A stretch of DNA of 64,000 nucleotides, taken from NCBI GenBank assembly GCA_963780805.1, contig CAWADP010000028.1, positions 1 to 64,000 of the forward strand. The letters run 5' to 3'. Shown here in pieces: positions 17,349 to 26,684 of the stretch. The notes beneath the pieces are model-generated. The model made no database searches. It had not been told where the DNA came from and saw nothing but the letters and a program-made list of their open reading frames with translations. Position numbers and translations under genes: made by a program. Source of the DNA: JASHVB01 sp963780805 (GTDB taxonomy: Bacteria > Pseudomonadota > Alphaproteobacteria > Acetobacterales > Acetobacteraceae). Position 1 is the first letter of the stretch; each line of letters starts with the position of its first letter.

Positions 17349-18753
17349 TCACCCCTTCCGCAGAGACTCCGCGATCCGCGTCGCTACGTCATCCCACTTC
17401 CGCACCTCGCTTTGCCGGAACAGTCGCACCGTCGGGTACCAGGGAGAATCCTCCCGCTCCAGCAGCCAGCGCCAGTCGGGCGCCTTCGGCAGCATGATCC
17501 ATACCGGCCGGCCCATTGCACCTGCCAGATGCGCCACCGAGGTATCCACCGTCACCAATCGTTCGATGTTCTCCAGGATCGCCATCGTATCATCGTAGTC
17601 CTGGATCTCCGCCCCCACATTGATCAGCGGCGCGCGGCCGTAATATTGCCCCGCCTGACCCGTCTTCGGCCCCTTCTGCAACGCGAGCAACGCGATCCCC
17701 GGCACATTGGCAATCGGAAGGAAGTCCGTCAGCAGCGCCGAACGGTTGCGGTCGTTGTTGTGCGTCGGCGCGCCCGGCCCAGATCACGCCGATGCGGCGG
17801 AAGCCGGAGGGCACCAGCCCGTCCAGCCGTTGTTTCCATACCGCAACACGCGCGGGATCGGCGTGCATATAGGGGATCGGCGCGGGCACCGTCTCCACCC
17901 TTGTCTTCGCAAGCCGCGGCAGGCCGGTCAGTGCGGCGAATGCGGCATAGTCCGGGCAATCCTGCCAGTGCTGGAACGTCCGCGCGCGCGGCGCGATCTG
18001 GCGCAGCAGCGGCGCCAGTTCCGCGCTGCAGGCCAGGGCGATGTCGGGGCACCGTTCCTCGGCCCAGGGGATGTAGCGACAGAACTGGATGGCATCACCG
18101 AAGCCCTGGTCGGCAATCAGCAGCAGCCGGCGCCCGTCCAGCGGCGCACCGTCCCATTGCGGCTTGTCGGTCGGCGGCATCAGCGGCGCGGCGCCGCCGA
18201 TGCGGAAGCGCCATTCGTACTCTTCCCACCCCTCCGCCATGTCGCCGCGCTGCAACAGCGCCTCGGCACGGACGAAATGGGCGCCGGGCATGCCGGGATC
18301 GATGCGCAGCGCGCGGCCAGCGCAGTCGAGGCAGGCGTCCAGTTCGCCGCGGTGGTAGTGGATGATGGCCTGATTGTGCAGGCACAGCGGATCGGCCGGC
18401 GCCAGCATCGTCGCGCGTCGCGCTGTGGTCAGGGCTTCGTCCAGACGGCCCAGCGTGCGGTACACTTCACAAATGTTCCGCAAATATAATGGCGTGTCGA
18501 TGCCGTAGCGCAGCGATGCCTGCATCAGTGCCAGCGACTTCGCCGGATCGCCCAGGCGGAACGCGACGATGCCGGACAGATGCAGCGCGTCGCCCTGGTT
18601 GGGCGACGCGTCCAGGATGCAGTCCAGCAGCCGCGTCGCGTCCGCCAGGCGGCCCGCGCGTTCATATTCGTTGCAAATTCGCAATACGTCAGACAGCGGC
18701 ACCGGCACGCTGCCTGGCGCCAGGACGTGCGGTGCCGGGGTGGGTGATTCCAT
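17349..18753 (-). CDS. TPR protein with glycosyltransferase-9-like domain (one frameshift)
   Basis: From the ATG at 18753 the frame encodes TPR repeats (about residues 15-180, with ADATRLLDCILDASP and ALHLSGIVAFRLGD) and then a GT9/heptosyltransferase-like domain (LLLIADQGFGDAIQFCRYIPW). Near 17764 one base too many moves the frame; the correct continuation runs HNNDRNRSALL to TVDTSVAHLAGAMGRPVWI and ends at 17349. The rebuilt protein is about 467 residues and complete. Such TPR-GT9 proteins are thought to take part in surface polysaccharide or protein glycosylation. The next gene upstream is a TPR-sulfotransferase, which fits a cell-surface modification locus. Confidence 0.75.
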
Positions 18754-18840
18754 CAGCTCGTGGTCATTGTGAGGGACGAACGGATCATTGTCATTGCGAG
18801 TTGACCACCGGCCTGGCGGCTGACCCGCCATGCACAGGCG

Positions 18841-18898
18841 GGCACAATGACAGGGGGCACAACGACAGGGGGCACAATGACAGGGGGCACCATGACAG
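18841..18898. repeat. Minisatellite: four 15-base units
   Basis: The unit GGCACAATGACAGGG is repeated four times with single-base changes, immediately downstream of the sulfotransferase stop. A partial GTCATTGCGAG-family element lies beside it (18790-18830). The units directly abut, so this is not a CRISPR-like array. Confidence 0.8.
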
Positions 18899-18907
18899 CG
18901 CGCACGG

Positions 18908-20729
18908 TCAGTCCAGCGTGTAGCCCAGCCGCTCGATCACCGGCTGCAGCACCGGGATCACCGGCTCCAGATGGGCGCGATAGTGCTTCCAGCGCCCGAC
19001 CGAGCGGTCGTACAGCGGCTCCGCGACCTGTGCGTAGCTGGCGGTGCGGGCATAGCGGCGGTTCTCGTGGAAGGTCAGACAGGCCTTGTCGAATTTCTCG
19101 CCGACGAAATCCAGCATGGCACGGACGCTTTGCTGCTGGTCGCACGACGATGTCCTCGTAGCGGATCGGCAGATAGCGCAGCGTCATCTCGCCGCGGTAG
19201 TGCTGCACCAGGTCCATCACGCGCACGTAATGCTTCGCCGCGGTAGGCAGATCGGACGCGCAATAAAACCCATGGGTGAACGCGTTGGAAAACGCCGACA
19301 CCATGATGTCCAAGCGGATGGCGCAGCACGTGGATCAGCGGCGCCTCCGGGAACAGCAGCGCGATCAGGCCGAGATGCGTCTCGTTCAGCGGCATCTTGT
19401 CGGTGAAACGTGCGGCGCCGCGGCGCAGCACGCCCATCTGGCGGACTTTCTGCAAATAGTAGTCGCGCAGGTTGTCGAGACCCTCGCGCTGGTCGCCCAT
19501 CCAAAGTTCCGCCAGCGCCTCGGGATAGCCGAGCGGACTGGCCAGCATGCGCGGCATGATGGCGGTGATCTCGTGGATCAGCGGCAGCTCGTCGCCGGCG
19601 GCGATCTTCGGGATGCGCCGACAGCGTCTGTTCCACCAGCGTGGTGCCGGATCGCGGGAAGCCGAGGATGAAGATCGGCTGCGGCACATCGGACCGCACC
19701 GTGGCGCGCGGGATCAGCCGCAGCCGGCCGGCGGTGAAGAAGGTGCGCAGCCGGTCGATCTGCTGCTGCGCCGCCGCATCCAGGTACGCCTGGCCGGACA
19801 GCTCGCGCGCCAGCCGCTTGCCTTCGGCGAAAGCGGCCCAGGCTTCGTCGTAGTGGCCGGACTGGTCGAGCAAGCGGCCTTTCTCCAGCAACTCGTTGGG
19901 GCCGAGCCTGGCGTCTCCACTGATGGTGGAGTCGATCAGCGCCAGCGCCTCGTCGTACTTACGCTGCCGTCCCAGCAGCACCGCCCGCGTCAGCCGCACC
20001 GCCGGGTCGTTCGGAAAGCGCTGCCCCATCTGAATCGAGCACCTGCTCCGCGGCGTCGAATTTCCGGTCGGCTTCCTCCAGCCGCGCAAAGCCAAGCAGC
20101 GTCTGGCGGATGTCGGGCGCGGCGGCGGCGGATTCCTGGTAGAGCGTGCGTGCCTCCTCCATGCGGCCCTGGTTCTTCAAATTCCACGCGAGGTTGGCGA
20201 GCAGGATGGGATCGCGCTGGCCGCCGAGGTCCAGCACGCGGCGGTAGTGATATTCGCCAATCTGCGGCCGGTTCGCCTCCGTCATGATCATGCCCATCAG
20301 GTTGTGCGCCTGCGGGTTTTCCGGGGCGATACGGATGGCGTTGCGGGCGTGCAACTCCGCCTCGGCCAGGCTGCCCTTGCCGAGCAGGATCAGCGCCAGC
20401 TCGTTGGTGGCGACAAGGTTGTTGGGGTCGAGCGCGACGATGCGGCGGATCAGCGCCTCGGCCGCGCGCGCCTTGCCCTGGGCCTTGCGGATTTCATACA
20501 GCACGGAGAGCGCGCCAGGCCGGTCGGGCGCCAGTTCCAACACGTCCAGGCAGAGCCGTTCGGCGGTCTCGTTGGCGCCCTGGCGGTGCGCCTGAAGCGC
20601 GCGCTCCACCAGCGGCACCAGGTGGCGCGTGGCGGCGGCGGGCGGCAGGGCGCCGAGCTGCAAGTTGCAACAGCGCACGGCCCGCAAGCCACTGCCGCAG
20701 TCGCACAGGGCGGAGACGGGGGCGTTCAT
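18908..20729 (-). CDS. TPR-sulfotransferase with N-terminal SEC-C-like motif (four frameshifts)
   Basis: The ATG at 20729 opens MNAPVSALCDCGSGLRAVRCC, whose CxCGSGx5CC pattern resembles the SEC-C zinc motif. TPR repeats follow (ALIRRIVALDPNNLVATNELA, LARNAIRIAPENPQAHNL-type), then a sulfotransferase domain: the 5'-phosphosulfate loop FILGFPRSGTTLVEQ, FTDKMPLNETHLGLI and RYEDIV. The stop is at 18908. The frame breaks at about 20034, 19611, 19311 and 19142; each time one extra base restores a continuous protein of roughly 606 residues. PAPS-dependent transfer of sulfate to a surface glycan or protein is the expected activity. It lies 150 bases upstream of the TPR-GT9 gene, same strand. Confidence 0.75.
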
Positions 20730-21343
20730 GGGGTGGCGATCACCGATTTGTGAGCGGATCAAAATGACATGGCTGAGGGGGCACGGACAAGCCTCGTCTG
20801 CCCGAGGGAGCCGACCGCCGCGTGCCGCCTGTGCGAAAGCTTGTTGCCCCTGCCGTTTCGCCGGTATGGCGAGGAGCCGGCAGATTCGCCGGTGTGGCGA
20901 GGACAAGCCGTCGTGGCAGAATGCCGAGGGGCGCCTGGTCGCCGCTTACCGCAACGACGCATCCTATCATTGCCACCTTGCCGTCATCCGCGCGGACCCG
21001 ATCCTTGCGTACACCCAAATCGCGCCCGACCGCCTGGTGCCGGACGACCTGGTCTTGGTCTGCATCACCACCCACCGGCCAATGCTTCATGGCGACCGGC
21101 GCGCCTGCGTGCGCGATTACGTGCCACGCTTCCCGAACCCGCTGCGACGGCGGCCATTGGCTGCGAGCAGGGGCCCGCGACCAAGGAAGACGACACCGAT
21201 TGACGCCGCGGGGCAACAACACCGACTGACACACCCTGGCACACCGCAGGAAGCAGCGGCACCGACCTTCCCCCATCCCCGGCCCCCACCCAGCGGCACC
21301 AACCTTCCCCCACCCCCGGCCCCATGCTACCGCGCGCCGCACA
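20730..21343. other. 614-base region without an assignable gene
   Basis: A plus-strand frame around 20930-21130 has a fairly natural composition (ASYHCHLAVIRADPILAY, then a Leu/Val-rich stretch) but matches no family I know and has no convincing start. There are two near-copies of a CGCCGGT(A/G)TGGCGAGGA unit at 20858-20905. The promoter of the acyltransferase-waaA-lpxK operon should lie just before 21344. Confidence 0.4.
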
Positions 21344-22024
21344 ATGATCCGACTGCTGCGGCATCCGGCTGCCCAGACGCTGCTGGCCCGATTGCTTGGC
21401 CTGTACCTCGCCTTCGCCCTGCGCACCACGCGCTGGCACCTGGAAGGCGCCGAGCACCTCGTCCGCCACGCCACGCGTGCCCCCGTCGTGGCCGCGTTCT
21501 GGCATGAACGCCTGCCGCTGATGCCCATCCTCTGGGTGATGGTGCGACGCTTGCCGGAGGCAGCCGGCTCCCGCGCCGGCATCCACGTCCTGGTCAGCCA
21601 CCACCGCGACGGGCAGTTCATCGGCACGGTGCTGCGCCGCTTCGCGGTGACTGTCGTGCTGGGGTCGTCCTCGCGCGGCGGCGCGGCAGGCATCCGCAAC
21701 TTGCTCAACTTGCTCCGTGCAGGGGACCACATCGCCATCACTCCGGACGGCCCGCGCGGCCCGCGCAGGGTCGCCGCCCCCGGCGTGGCACAGCTCGCCG
21801 CCCTGTCCGGCGCTCCGGTGTTGCCCTGCGCCGCGCAGACCAGCCGCCACTGGATCCTGCGAAGCTGGGATTGCATGGTGATCCCTCGGCCCTTCGGCCA
21901 CGGCGTCGTCGTCTGCCACCCCGTCATCCCGGTGCCGCGTGACGGCTGGCAGGAAGCCGTGCCGCTGATCGCCGATGCGCTGGATGCCGCCGCGGCGCAG
22001 GCCGACCGGCTGTGCGCCCGGTGA
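21344..22024 (+). CDS. Lysophospholipid acyltransferase family protein (DUF374)
   Basis: The 226-residue protein belongs to the DUF374 branch of the PlsC/lysophospholipid acyltransferase superfamily: an HHRDG block at residues 86-90 supplying the His-x(4)-Asp-like catalytic pair, and TPDGPRGP at 133-140 as the acceptor-binding motif. A hydrophobic N-terminal segment suggests membrane association. In alphaproteobacteria this gene sits next to waaA and lpxK, as here, implying a role in lipid A/LPS precursor acylation; direct evidence of its substrate is lacking. It is the first gene of a three- to four-gene plus-strand operon. Confidence 0.88.
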   Translation: MIRLLRHPAAQTLLARLLGLYLAFALRTTRWHLEGAEHLVRHATRAPVVAAFWHERLPLMPILWVMVRRLPEAAGSRAGIHVLVSHHRDGQFIGTVLRRFAVTVVLGSSSRGGAAGIRNLLNLLRAGDHIAITPDGPRGPRRVAAPGVAQLAALSGAPVLPCAAQTSRHWILRSWDCMVIPRPFGHGVVVCHPVIPVPRDGWQEAVPLIADALDAAAAQADRLCAR

Positions 22025-22062
22025 ACCATTCGCCATGAGCCATCCGCCATGAGCCATTCGCC

Positions 22063-23375
22063 ATGAGCCATCTGGCCCGGGTCTGGGCAGGCGCGGCCTC
22101 CATCGCCGCGCCGGGACTGCGGCTTATGCTGCGAGTCCGCCTCGCGCGGGGGAAGGAGGCGCCAGGCCGCCTGCCCGAGCGCCGCGGCATTGATCCCACC
22201 CCGCGTCCACCCGGCCGCCTGCTGTGGCTGCACGCGGCCAGCGTCGGCGAGACCACCTCGGTCCTCCCGGTCCTGGCCCAACTGCTCGCCCGCGCGCCCG
22301 ACCTGACGGTTCTTTTCACCACTGGCACCGTCACCGCGGCACGATTGCTCGGCCAACGGCTGACACCCGAGCACTCGGCCCGCGTGCTGCACCGGTTCGT
22401 GCCGCTGGACGTGCCGGCCTGGGCGGCCCGGTTCCTCGACCATTGGCGACCGGACGCGGCAGCCTTCCTGGAAAGCGAATTGTGGCCCAACTTGCTCTCC
22501 GCCTGTCACGCGCGAAATGTTCCCCTGATGCTGATCAACGCCCGCCTGTCGCCCCGCAGCTTCGCCCGCTGGAAGCGTGCGCCGGGGCTTGCGCACGCTC
22601 TGCTGGGCGGGTTCGCTCGGATCCAAGCCCGCAGCGAGGCCGACGCCGGGCGTCTGCGCTCACTCGGCGCGCGATGCGTGGAAGCGCCCGGCGACCTGAA
22701 ATTCGCTGCGCCGCCGCTGCCGTGCGATCCGGCAGAGCGTGCGCGGCTGCTGGCGATGATGGCGGACCGGCCGGTGTGGCTGGCGGCGAGCACCCATCCG
22801 GGCGAAGAAGCGCTGATCTTCGCCGTCCATCGCCAGCTTGCCGCCAGCCATCCCGGCCTGCTCACGATCCTGGCGCCACGCCATCCGGAGCGCGGAGCCG
22901 CTCTGGCCGCGGAGGCCGCGCCACTGCCCGGTGACGCGGCGCGCGCGGGGCGAGGGCCCGCCGCCGACGGCCGGGACTCTGGTTGGTGGATACGCTGGGA
23001 GAGATGGGGCTGTGGTATCGGTTGTCGTCGATTGCCTTTGTCGGTCGCAGCCTGATCGCCCCTGGCGGAGGGCAGAATCCACTGGAGCCGGCGCGGCTCG
23101 GCTGTGCCGTTGCGGTCGGGCCGCACACCGGGAATTTCGACGCGCATGTCGCGCTGCTGCGCAAGGCCGAAGCGGCGGCGACGGTGGCCGACGCGGAGGA
23201 ACTGGCAGGGTTCGTCGCCGGCATGCTGGCGGACCCGGCCGAGCGCGACGCGATGGGGTCCCGCGCGCTGGCTGCGCTGGAGCGGCAGAGCGACCTGGCA
23301 GGGCATACGGCCGAGGCGCTGCTGGGACTTCTGGCGTCGTCCCCCCCGCATTTGTCGTCTGCGCCGCCGCGGTGA
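22063..23375 (+). CDS. waaA: 3-deoxy-D-manno-octulosonic acid (KDO) transferase (two frameshifts)
   Basis: WaaA (KdtA) adds KDO residues from CMP-KDO to lipid IVA in the inner membrane. The N-terminal half shows LLWLHAASVGETTSVLPVL with the catalytic Glu, and LESELWPNLL; the C-terminal half has DTLGEMGLWYRL and SLIAPGGGQNPLEPA. Frame breaks near 22918 (before CPVTRRARGEGPPP) and 22982 (before VDTLGEMG) are each fixed by removing one base, giving about 436 residues, the normal length. Because the enzyme is generally essential in Gram-negatives with LPS, sequence error is likelier than loss. Three 14-base ATGAGCCAT-type repeats at 22035-22070 supply three start codons in different frames; only 22063 fits. 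Confidence 0.85.
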
Positions 23376-24380
23376 ACGCAGCCCCCCCTGGCTGGTGGCA
23401 GCAGGACGGGCTGCTGCCCCACTTGCTCTCGCCCCTCGCCGCCGTCACCACGGCCGTGACAGCCCTGCGCCTCCGCCGCCAGGGTTGGTTCTGCCCCGTC
23501 CCGGTGATCTGTGTCGGCAACGCCACCCTGGGCGGGGCGGGCAAGACCACCGTCACGCTCGATCTCGCCCGGCGACTGACGGCGCGCGGCTGGGGCGTCC
23601 ACCTTGTGCTGCGCGGTTACGGGGGCTCGGCGCGCGGGCTGCACTGGGTGGAACCGGACGATTCCGCCATACTGGTCGGCGACGAGGCGTTGCTGCACGC
23701 TGCGGTCGCCCCCACCTGGATCAGCGCCGACCGCACGCGGGGCGCCCAGGCGGCGCTGGCGGCCTGTGCCGAGGTGGTGCTGATGGATGATGGCCTGCAG
23801 AACCCGGGCGTGCAGAAGCGGTTGGCTCTCCTCGTGGTGGATGGGGCGACGGGCTTCGGCAATAGCCGCGTCTTCCCCGCCGGCCCGTTGCGCGAGCCGG
23901 CCGCCGCTGCCGCCGCCCGCTGCCAGGCCGCGGTGTTGATCGGTCCCGACACCTCCGGTGCGCTGGCGATCCTCCCCCCTGCCCTGCCCGTGCACCGTGC
24001 CCGCCTGATGCCCGGCCCCGAAGCCGCCGCCCTGGCGGGGCACCGCGTGCTGGGCTTCGCCGGCATCGCCATGCCGCAGAAGTTCTTTGCCACGCTGGCC
24101 GAAACCGGCGCCGATGTCGTCGCCCGGCGCCCGTTCCCCGACCACCACCGCTACAGTCAGGCCGAGCTCGAACTCCCTGCTGGCCGACGCCGCGCGCCTG
24201 GACGCGCTGCCAGTCACCACCGCCAAGGACGCCGTCCGCCTGTCCCCTGCCATACGCGCACAAGTGCAGGTATTGACCGTCGGCCTGGACTGGGAGGATT
24301 CCGACGCCCCGGAAACTTTGCTCCGGGGCGCGATCAACACGTGGGCTTCCGAAGGAAGGTATCGGCGCAGCTATGCATGA
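23372..24380 (+). CDS. lpxK: Tetraacyldisaccharide 4'-kinase (one frameshift)
   Basis: LpxK phosphorylates the 4' position of the lipid A precursor. The P-loop GNATLGGAGKTT lies at residues 49-60, followed by the LRGYGGSARGLH, GDEALLHA and VVLMDDGLQNP motifs typical of the family. The GTG start overlaps the waaA stop by four bases (GTGA), showing translational coupling. After YSQAELE the frame breaks near 24175; dropping one base continues into LLADAARLDALPVTTAKDAVRL and the end at 24380. Rebuilt length is about 335 residues, as expected. The stop overlaps the start of the HAD hydrolase gene. Confidence 0.9.
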
Positions 24381-25038
24381 CCTCGTTTTCCTGTTCGATG
24401 TGGACAACACGCTGCTGGACAACGACCAGATCCAGCGCGACCTCGGTACGCACCTGGAGCAGCATTTCGGCGAGAAGGCACGCGACCGGTACTGGGCGCT
24501 GTTCGAGGAATTGCGCGCGGAGATGGGCTACTCCGACTACCTCGGCGCACTGCAGCGCTACCGCATCGAGGACCTGCACGATCCCCGCGTGCTCCGCATC
24601 GCCAACTGGATGGCCGACTATCCATTCGCCGCGCGGGTGTATCCGTTCGCGCTGGACGCGGTGCGACACGTGCAGCAATGGGCCACCACCGTCATCCTCT
24701 CCGACGGCGACGCGGCGTTCCAGCCACGCAAGGTCGAACGCGCCGGCCTGTGGCGCACCTTCGCCAACAACGTGCTGATCTTCGTCCACAAGGAAGAATC
24801 GCTCGACGACGTCGAACGGCTGTTCCCCGCGCGGCACTATGTGATGATCGACGACAAGCTGTGGATCCTGCAGGCGCTGAAGGAAGCCTGGGGCGACCGG
24901 GTGACCACGGTCTTCCCCCGCCAGGGCCACTACGCGCTGGAGCCCGGCGTGGAGGCGAAATACCGCAAGCCGGACGTCACGATCGAGAAGATCGCCGATC
25001 TTCTGGGATTCGAGCGCGAGGCGTTTGAAGGTCGGTGA
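24373..25038 (+). CDS. HAD family hydrolase
   Basis: The 221-residue protein begins with the HAD motif I DVDNTLLDND (Asp9 nucleophile and Asp11), has a TVILSDGDAAF segment as motif II near residue 110, the conserved Lys in QPRKVERAG, and motif III/IV HYVMIDDKLWILQALK. HAD enzymes mostly dephosphorylate small metabolites. It overlaps the end of lpxK by eight bases, so it belongs to the same transcript; whether it acts on KDO- or lipid-related phosphates is unknown. KDO-8-phosphate phosphatases are shorter and lack this cap, so I do not name it kdsC. Confidence 0.88.
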   Translation: MHDLVFLFDVDNTLLDNDQIQRDLGTHLEQHFGEKARDRYWALFEELRAEMGYSDYLGALQRYRIEDLHDPRVLRIANWMADYPFAARVYPFALDAVRHVQQWATTVILSDGDAAFQPRKVERAGLWRTFANNVLIFVHKEESLDDVERLFPARHYVMIDDKLWILQALKEAWGDRVTTVFPRQGHYALEPGVEAKYRKPDVTIEKIADLLGFEREAFEGR

Positions 25039-25117
25039 GGGTAATCTTTGACAACTTCGGTTCAACGCTGATTTGCCGGAGGCGGCGGATCCGGACGCGG
25101 CACACTGACGCCAAATA

Positions 25118-25175
25118 ACGCCAAACGGCGTAACTATTCTCGACGAGCGATGGCGTAACTATTCTCGACGAGCGA
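25118..25175. repeat. Two tandem copies of a 25-base unit
   Basis: GCGTAACTATTCTCGACGAG followed by CGATG occurs twice in direct succession (from about 25127 to 25175), with a GCCAAATAACGCCAAACGGC stretch just before. It lies 150-200 bases upstream of the small lipoprotein gene, where a duplicated operator or promoter element would be expected. No binding protein can be named. Confidence 0.6.
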
Positions 25176-25323
25176 TGCGGAGCAGCGCAGGCGATGCGGG
25201 GGAAATGTCCGCTTCAACTCAAGGGAATAAACCTGCCGACACGTCGTCTTCCACTACAGGCTTCCGAGCACGACGCAGATGTCGCGGTCGCGAAGACCAT
25301 GGAACGATCCGGAGGATGACTAA

Positions 25324-25494
25324 ATGCGCAACAATCTGTTGCTGCTTGTGGCAAGCGCCGTTCTGGCTCTCACTGCCTGCACAAATCCTGGTTCGACGGC
25401 TGGCGATCCCCAGCAGGCGCACAACAACAAATCACCGTCCCTGGGTTTGAGTGGCGCAGGCGCCGGTGGCGGCGGAGGTGGCGGAGGATATTGA
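25324..25494 (+). CDS. Small Gly-rich lipoprotein (56 residues)
   Basis: GGAGGA at 25312-25317 precedes the ATG. The product starts MRNNLLLLVASAVLALTAC, a textbook lipoprotein signal with lipobox LTAC and Cys19 as the lipidated residue. The mature 38 residues are polar (NPGSTAGDPQQAHNN) and end in AGA, eight glycines and a tyrosine. There is no Asp after the Cys, so outer-membrane sorting is likely. No family or function is recognised. The gene stands alone after the lpxK/HAD operon and is convergent with the methyltransferase gene at 25594. Confidence 0.8.
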   Translation: MRNNLLLLVASAVLALTACTNPGSTAGDPQQAHNNKSPSLGLSGAGAGGGGGGGGY

Positions 25495-25593
25495 TCGTCC
25501 GTCACTCGCCCGGCCCGGCACCCGTCTTGCCGCGCACGATCCGGGCGTCGCGCCGGTACCGTCGCGCCGGTACCGCGGCGACGCGGACCAAGG

Positions 25594-26253
25594 TCAATAA
25601 ACTGCCGGAATGAGCCGCCACGTCCTGGCACAGTAGGCGTCATATTCCTTACCGAAATGCGCGCGCAACAGCGCCTCCTCGGCACGGATGCGCGCAACGA
25701 GCGGCGGGACAAGCAGGGCGGTGAGCAAGACCCCAACCCCCGAGCGAAACGCGAACGCCCATCCCAGGGCACCCACGAGCATGCCGAGATAGCTGGGGTT
25801 GCGGATGAAGCGATAAACGCCCGTCGTGACCAGGCTGTGCCCGGACTGGATCGCGACCAACCCGCTGAAGCGCCCGCCAAGGACGAAGACCGGCCAAATC
25901 CTCAACGCCCCACCGGCGGCAAACAGCAGGACGCCGAGCCAGCGAACGCCCTCACCGCCGAAGGTCCAAAATCCGACCCGCTCCGTGTAGGCTGGCAGGA
26001 ATCCTGCCAGCAGACCGAGCACCGCGAAGACCGCGAGGACCCAGCGGTTGGAACGGTCCTCCTGCTCACCGGAGCTGAGGTTGCCACGGGTGAACAGCGC
26101 CGCACCAACCTGTGCAAAGAGCACGATCGTGAGTGCGATCCGGGCCGGATCGGAGAAGAAAACGGCGAACCCGCCTTCGCCGACGATGGCGAGCAAGAGG
26201 TAAGCAAGCGTCCCCGCGACGGCGGCAAGCGCCATTTTTGGCGTGAGCGTCAT
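25594..26253 (-). CDS. Isoprenylcysteine carboxyl methyltransferase-family membrane protein
   Basis: The 219-residue protein has five to six hydrophobic segments and the ICMT/PEMT C-terminal signature: SGHSLVTTGVYRFIRNPSYLGMLVGALGWAF (AdoMet-binding region at about 137-167, given here by its key residues G-Y-R-x-x-R-N-P-x-Y) followed by RAEEALLRAHFGKEYDAYCARTWRLIP near the end, where E and R residues are conserved. Bacterial members methylate small lipophilic or phospholipid substrates; the exact acceptor is unknown. Start at 26253 gives a natural membrane N-terminus. Confidence 0.88.
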   Translation of the reverse strand: MTLTPKMALAAVAGTLAYLLLAIVGEGGFAVFFSDPARIALTIVLFAQVGAALFTRGNLSSGEQEDRSNRWVLAVFAVLGLLAGFLPAYTERVGFWTFGGEGVRWLGVLLFAAGGALRIWPVFVLGGRFSGLVAIQSGHSLVTTGVYRFIRNPSYLGMLVGALGWAFAFRSGVGVLLTALLVPPLVARIRAEEALLRAHFGKEYDAYCARTWRLIPAVY

Positions 26254-26684
26254 GGTCGCCTCGTTTCAAAGTTGCGGAGCAAAGACACAAGAAATCCATG
26301 CTCGACCGCGAAGTTCGAGTGCCGTGATCCTGACACTGCGACATGAATCTTCATTGCCAACAATCTGTCATTGCGAGCGCAGCGAAGCAATCTCCCCGCG
26401 AGTGACGTGCATGGTCTTCGGGAGATTGCTTCGCTGCGCTCGCAATGACAGATTGTTGGCAATCACAGGTCGTTGGCAATGACAGGTTGTTGGCAATGAC
26501 AGGTTGTTGCCAACGGCTACCGGCCGAAGCACGGTGCGGGCGGAGCGATCCAGGCGTTGCTTCGGCAAGGCTACACCGGCGGCAGGTTGGTGGCAGTGAC
26601 AGACTGGCGGCAGTGACCGATTGCACCGCACGCAGGCGAAGGTCGCGCAAATTGTCAGGACACCAACGGCACGGGGGCAACATC
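26254..26684. other. Intergenic region filled by repeats
   Basis: The 431 bases between the divergent methyltransferase and hydrolase genes hold the large inverted repeat at 26353-26462 and the direct repeats after it, plus a second short repeat (GGCAGTGAC units near 26585-26615). No gene is present; the promoter of the hydrolase gene should be in 26620-26680. Confidence 0.55.
26353..26462. repeat. Near-perfect inverted repeat with 43-bp arms (GTCATTGCGAG family)
   Basis: The arms at 26353-26395 and 26420-26462 are complementary, from TTGCCAACAATCTGTC at the tip through the ATTGCGAGCGCAGCGAAGC core to the GGGAGATT junction. Its centre contains GAGTGACGTGCATGG, almost the same as the copy at 15243-15325. 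Such short, internally deleted palindromes without coding capacity look like MITE-type elements. Directly after it, AATGACAGGTTGTTGGC units repeat (26478-26512). Confidence 0.85.

Noticed and set aside
18841..18898. Possible CRISPR-like repeats
   Set aside because: The 15-base units directly abut without spacers, so this is a minisatellite; no cas genes are present.
20740..22626. Minus-strand frame of 628 codons across the acyltransferase and waaA
   Set aside because: Antisense to two recognisable enzymes and rich in Arg/Gly/Pro without domains.
24373..25038. Naming the HAD hydrolase kdsC because of its LPS context
   Set aside because: KdsC proteins are capless and about 180 residues; this protein has a helical cap region and different motifs.
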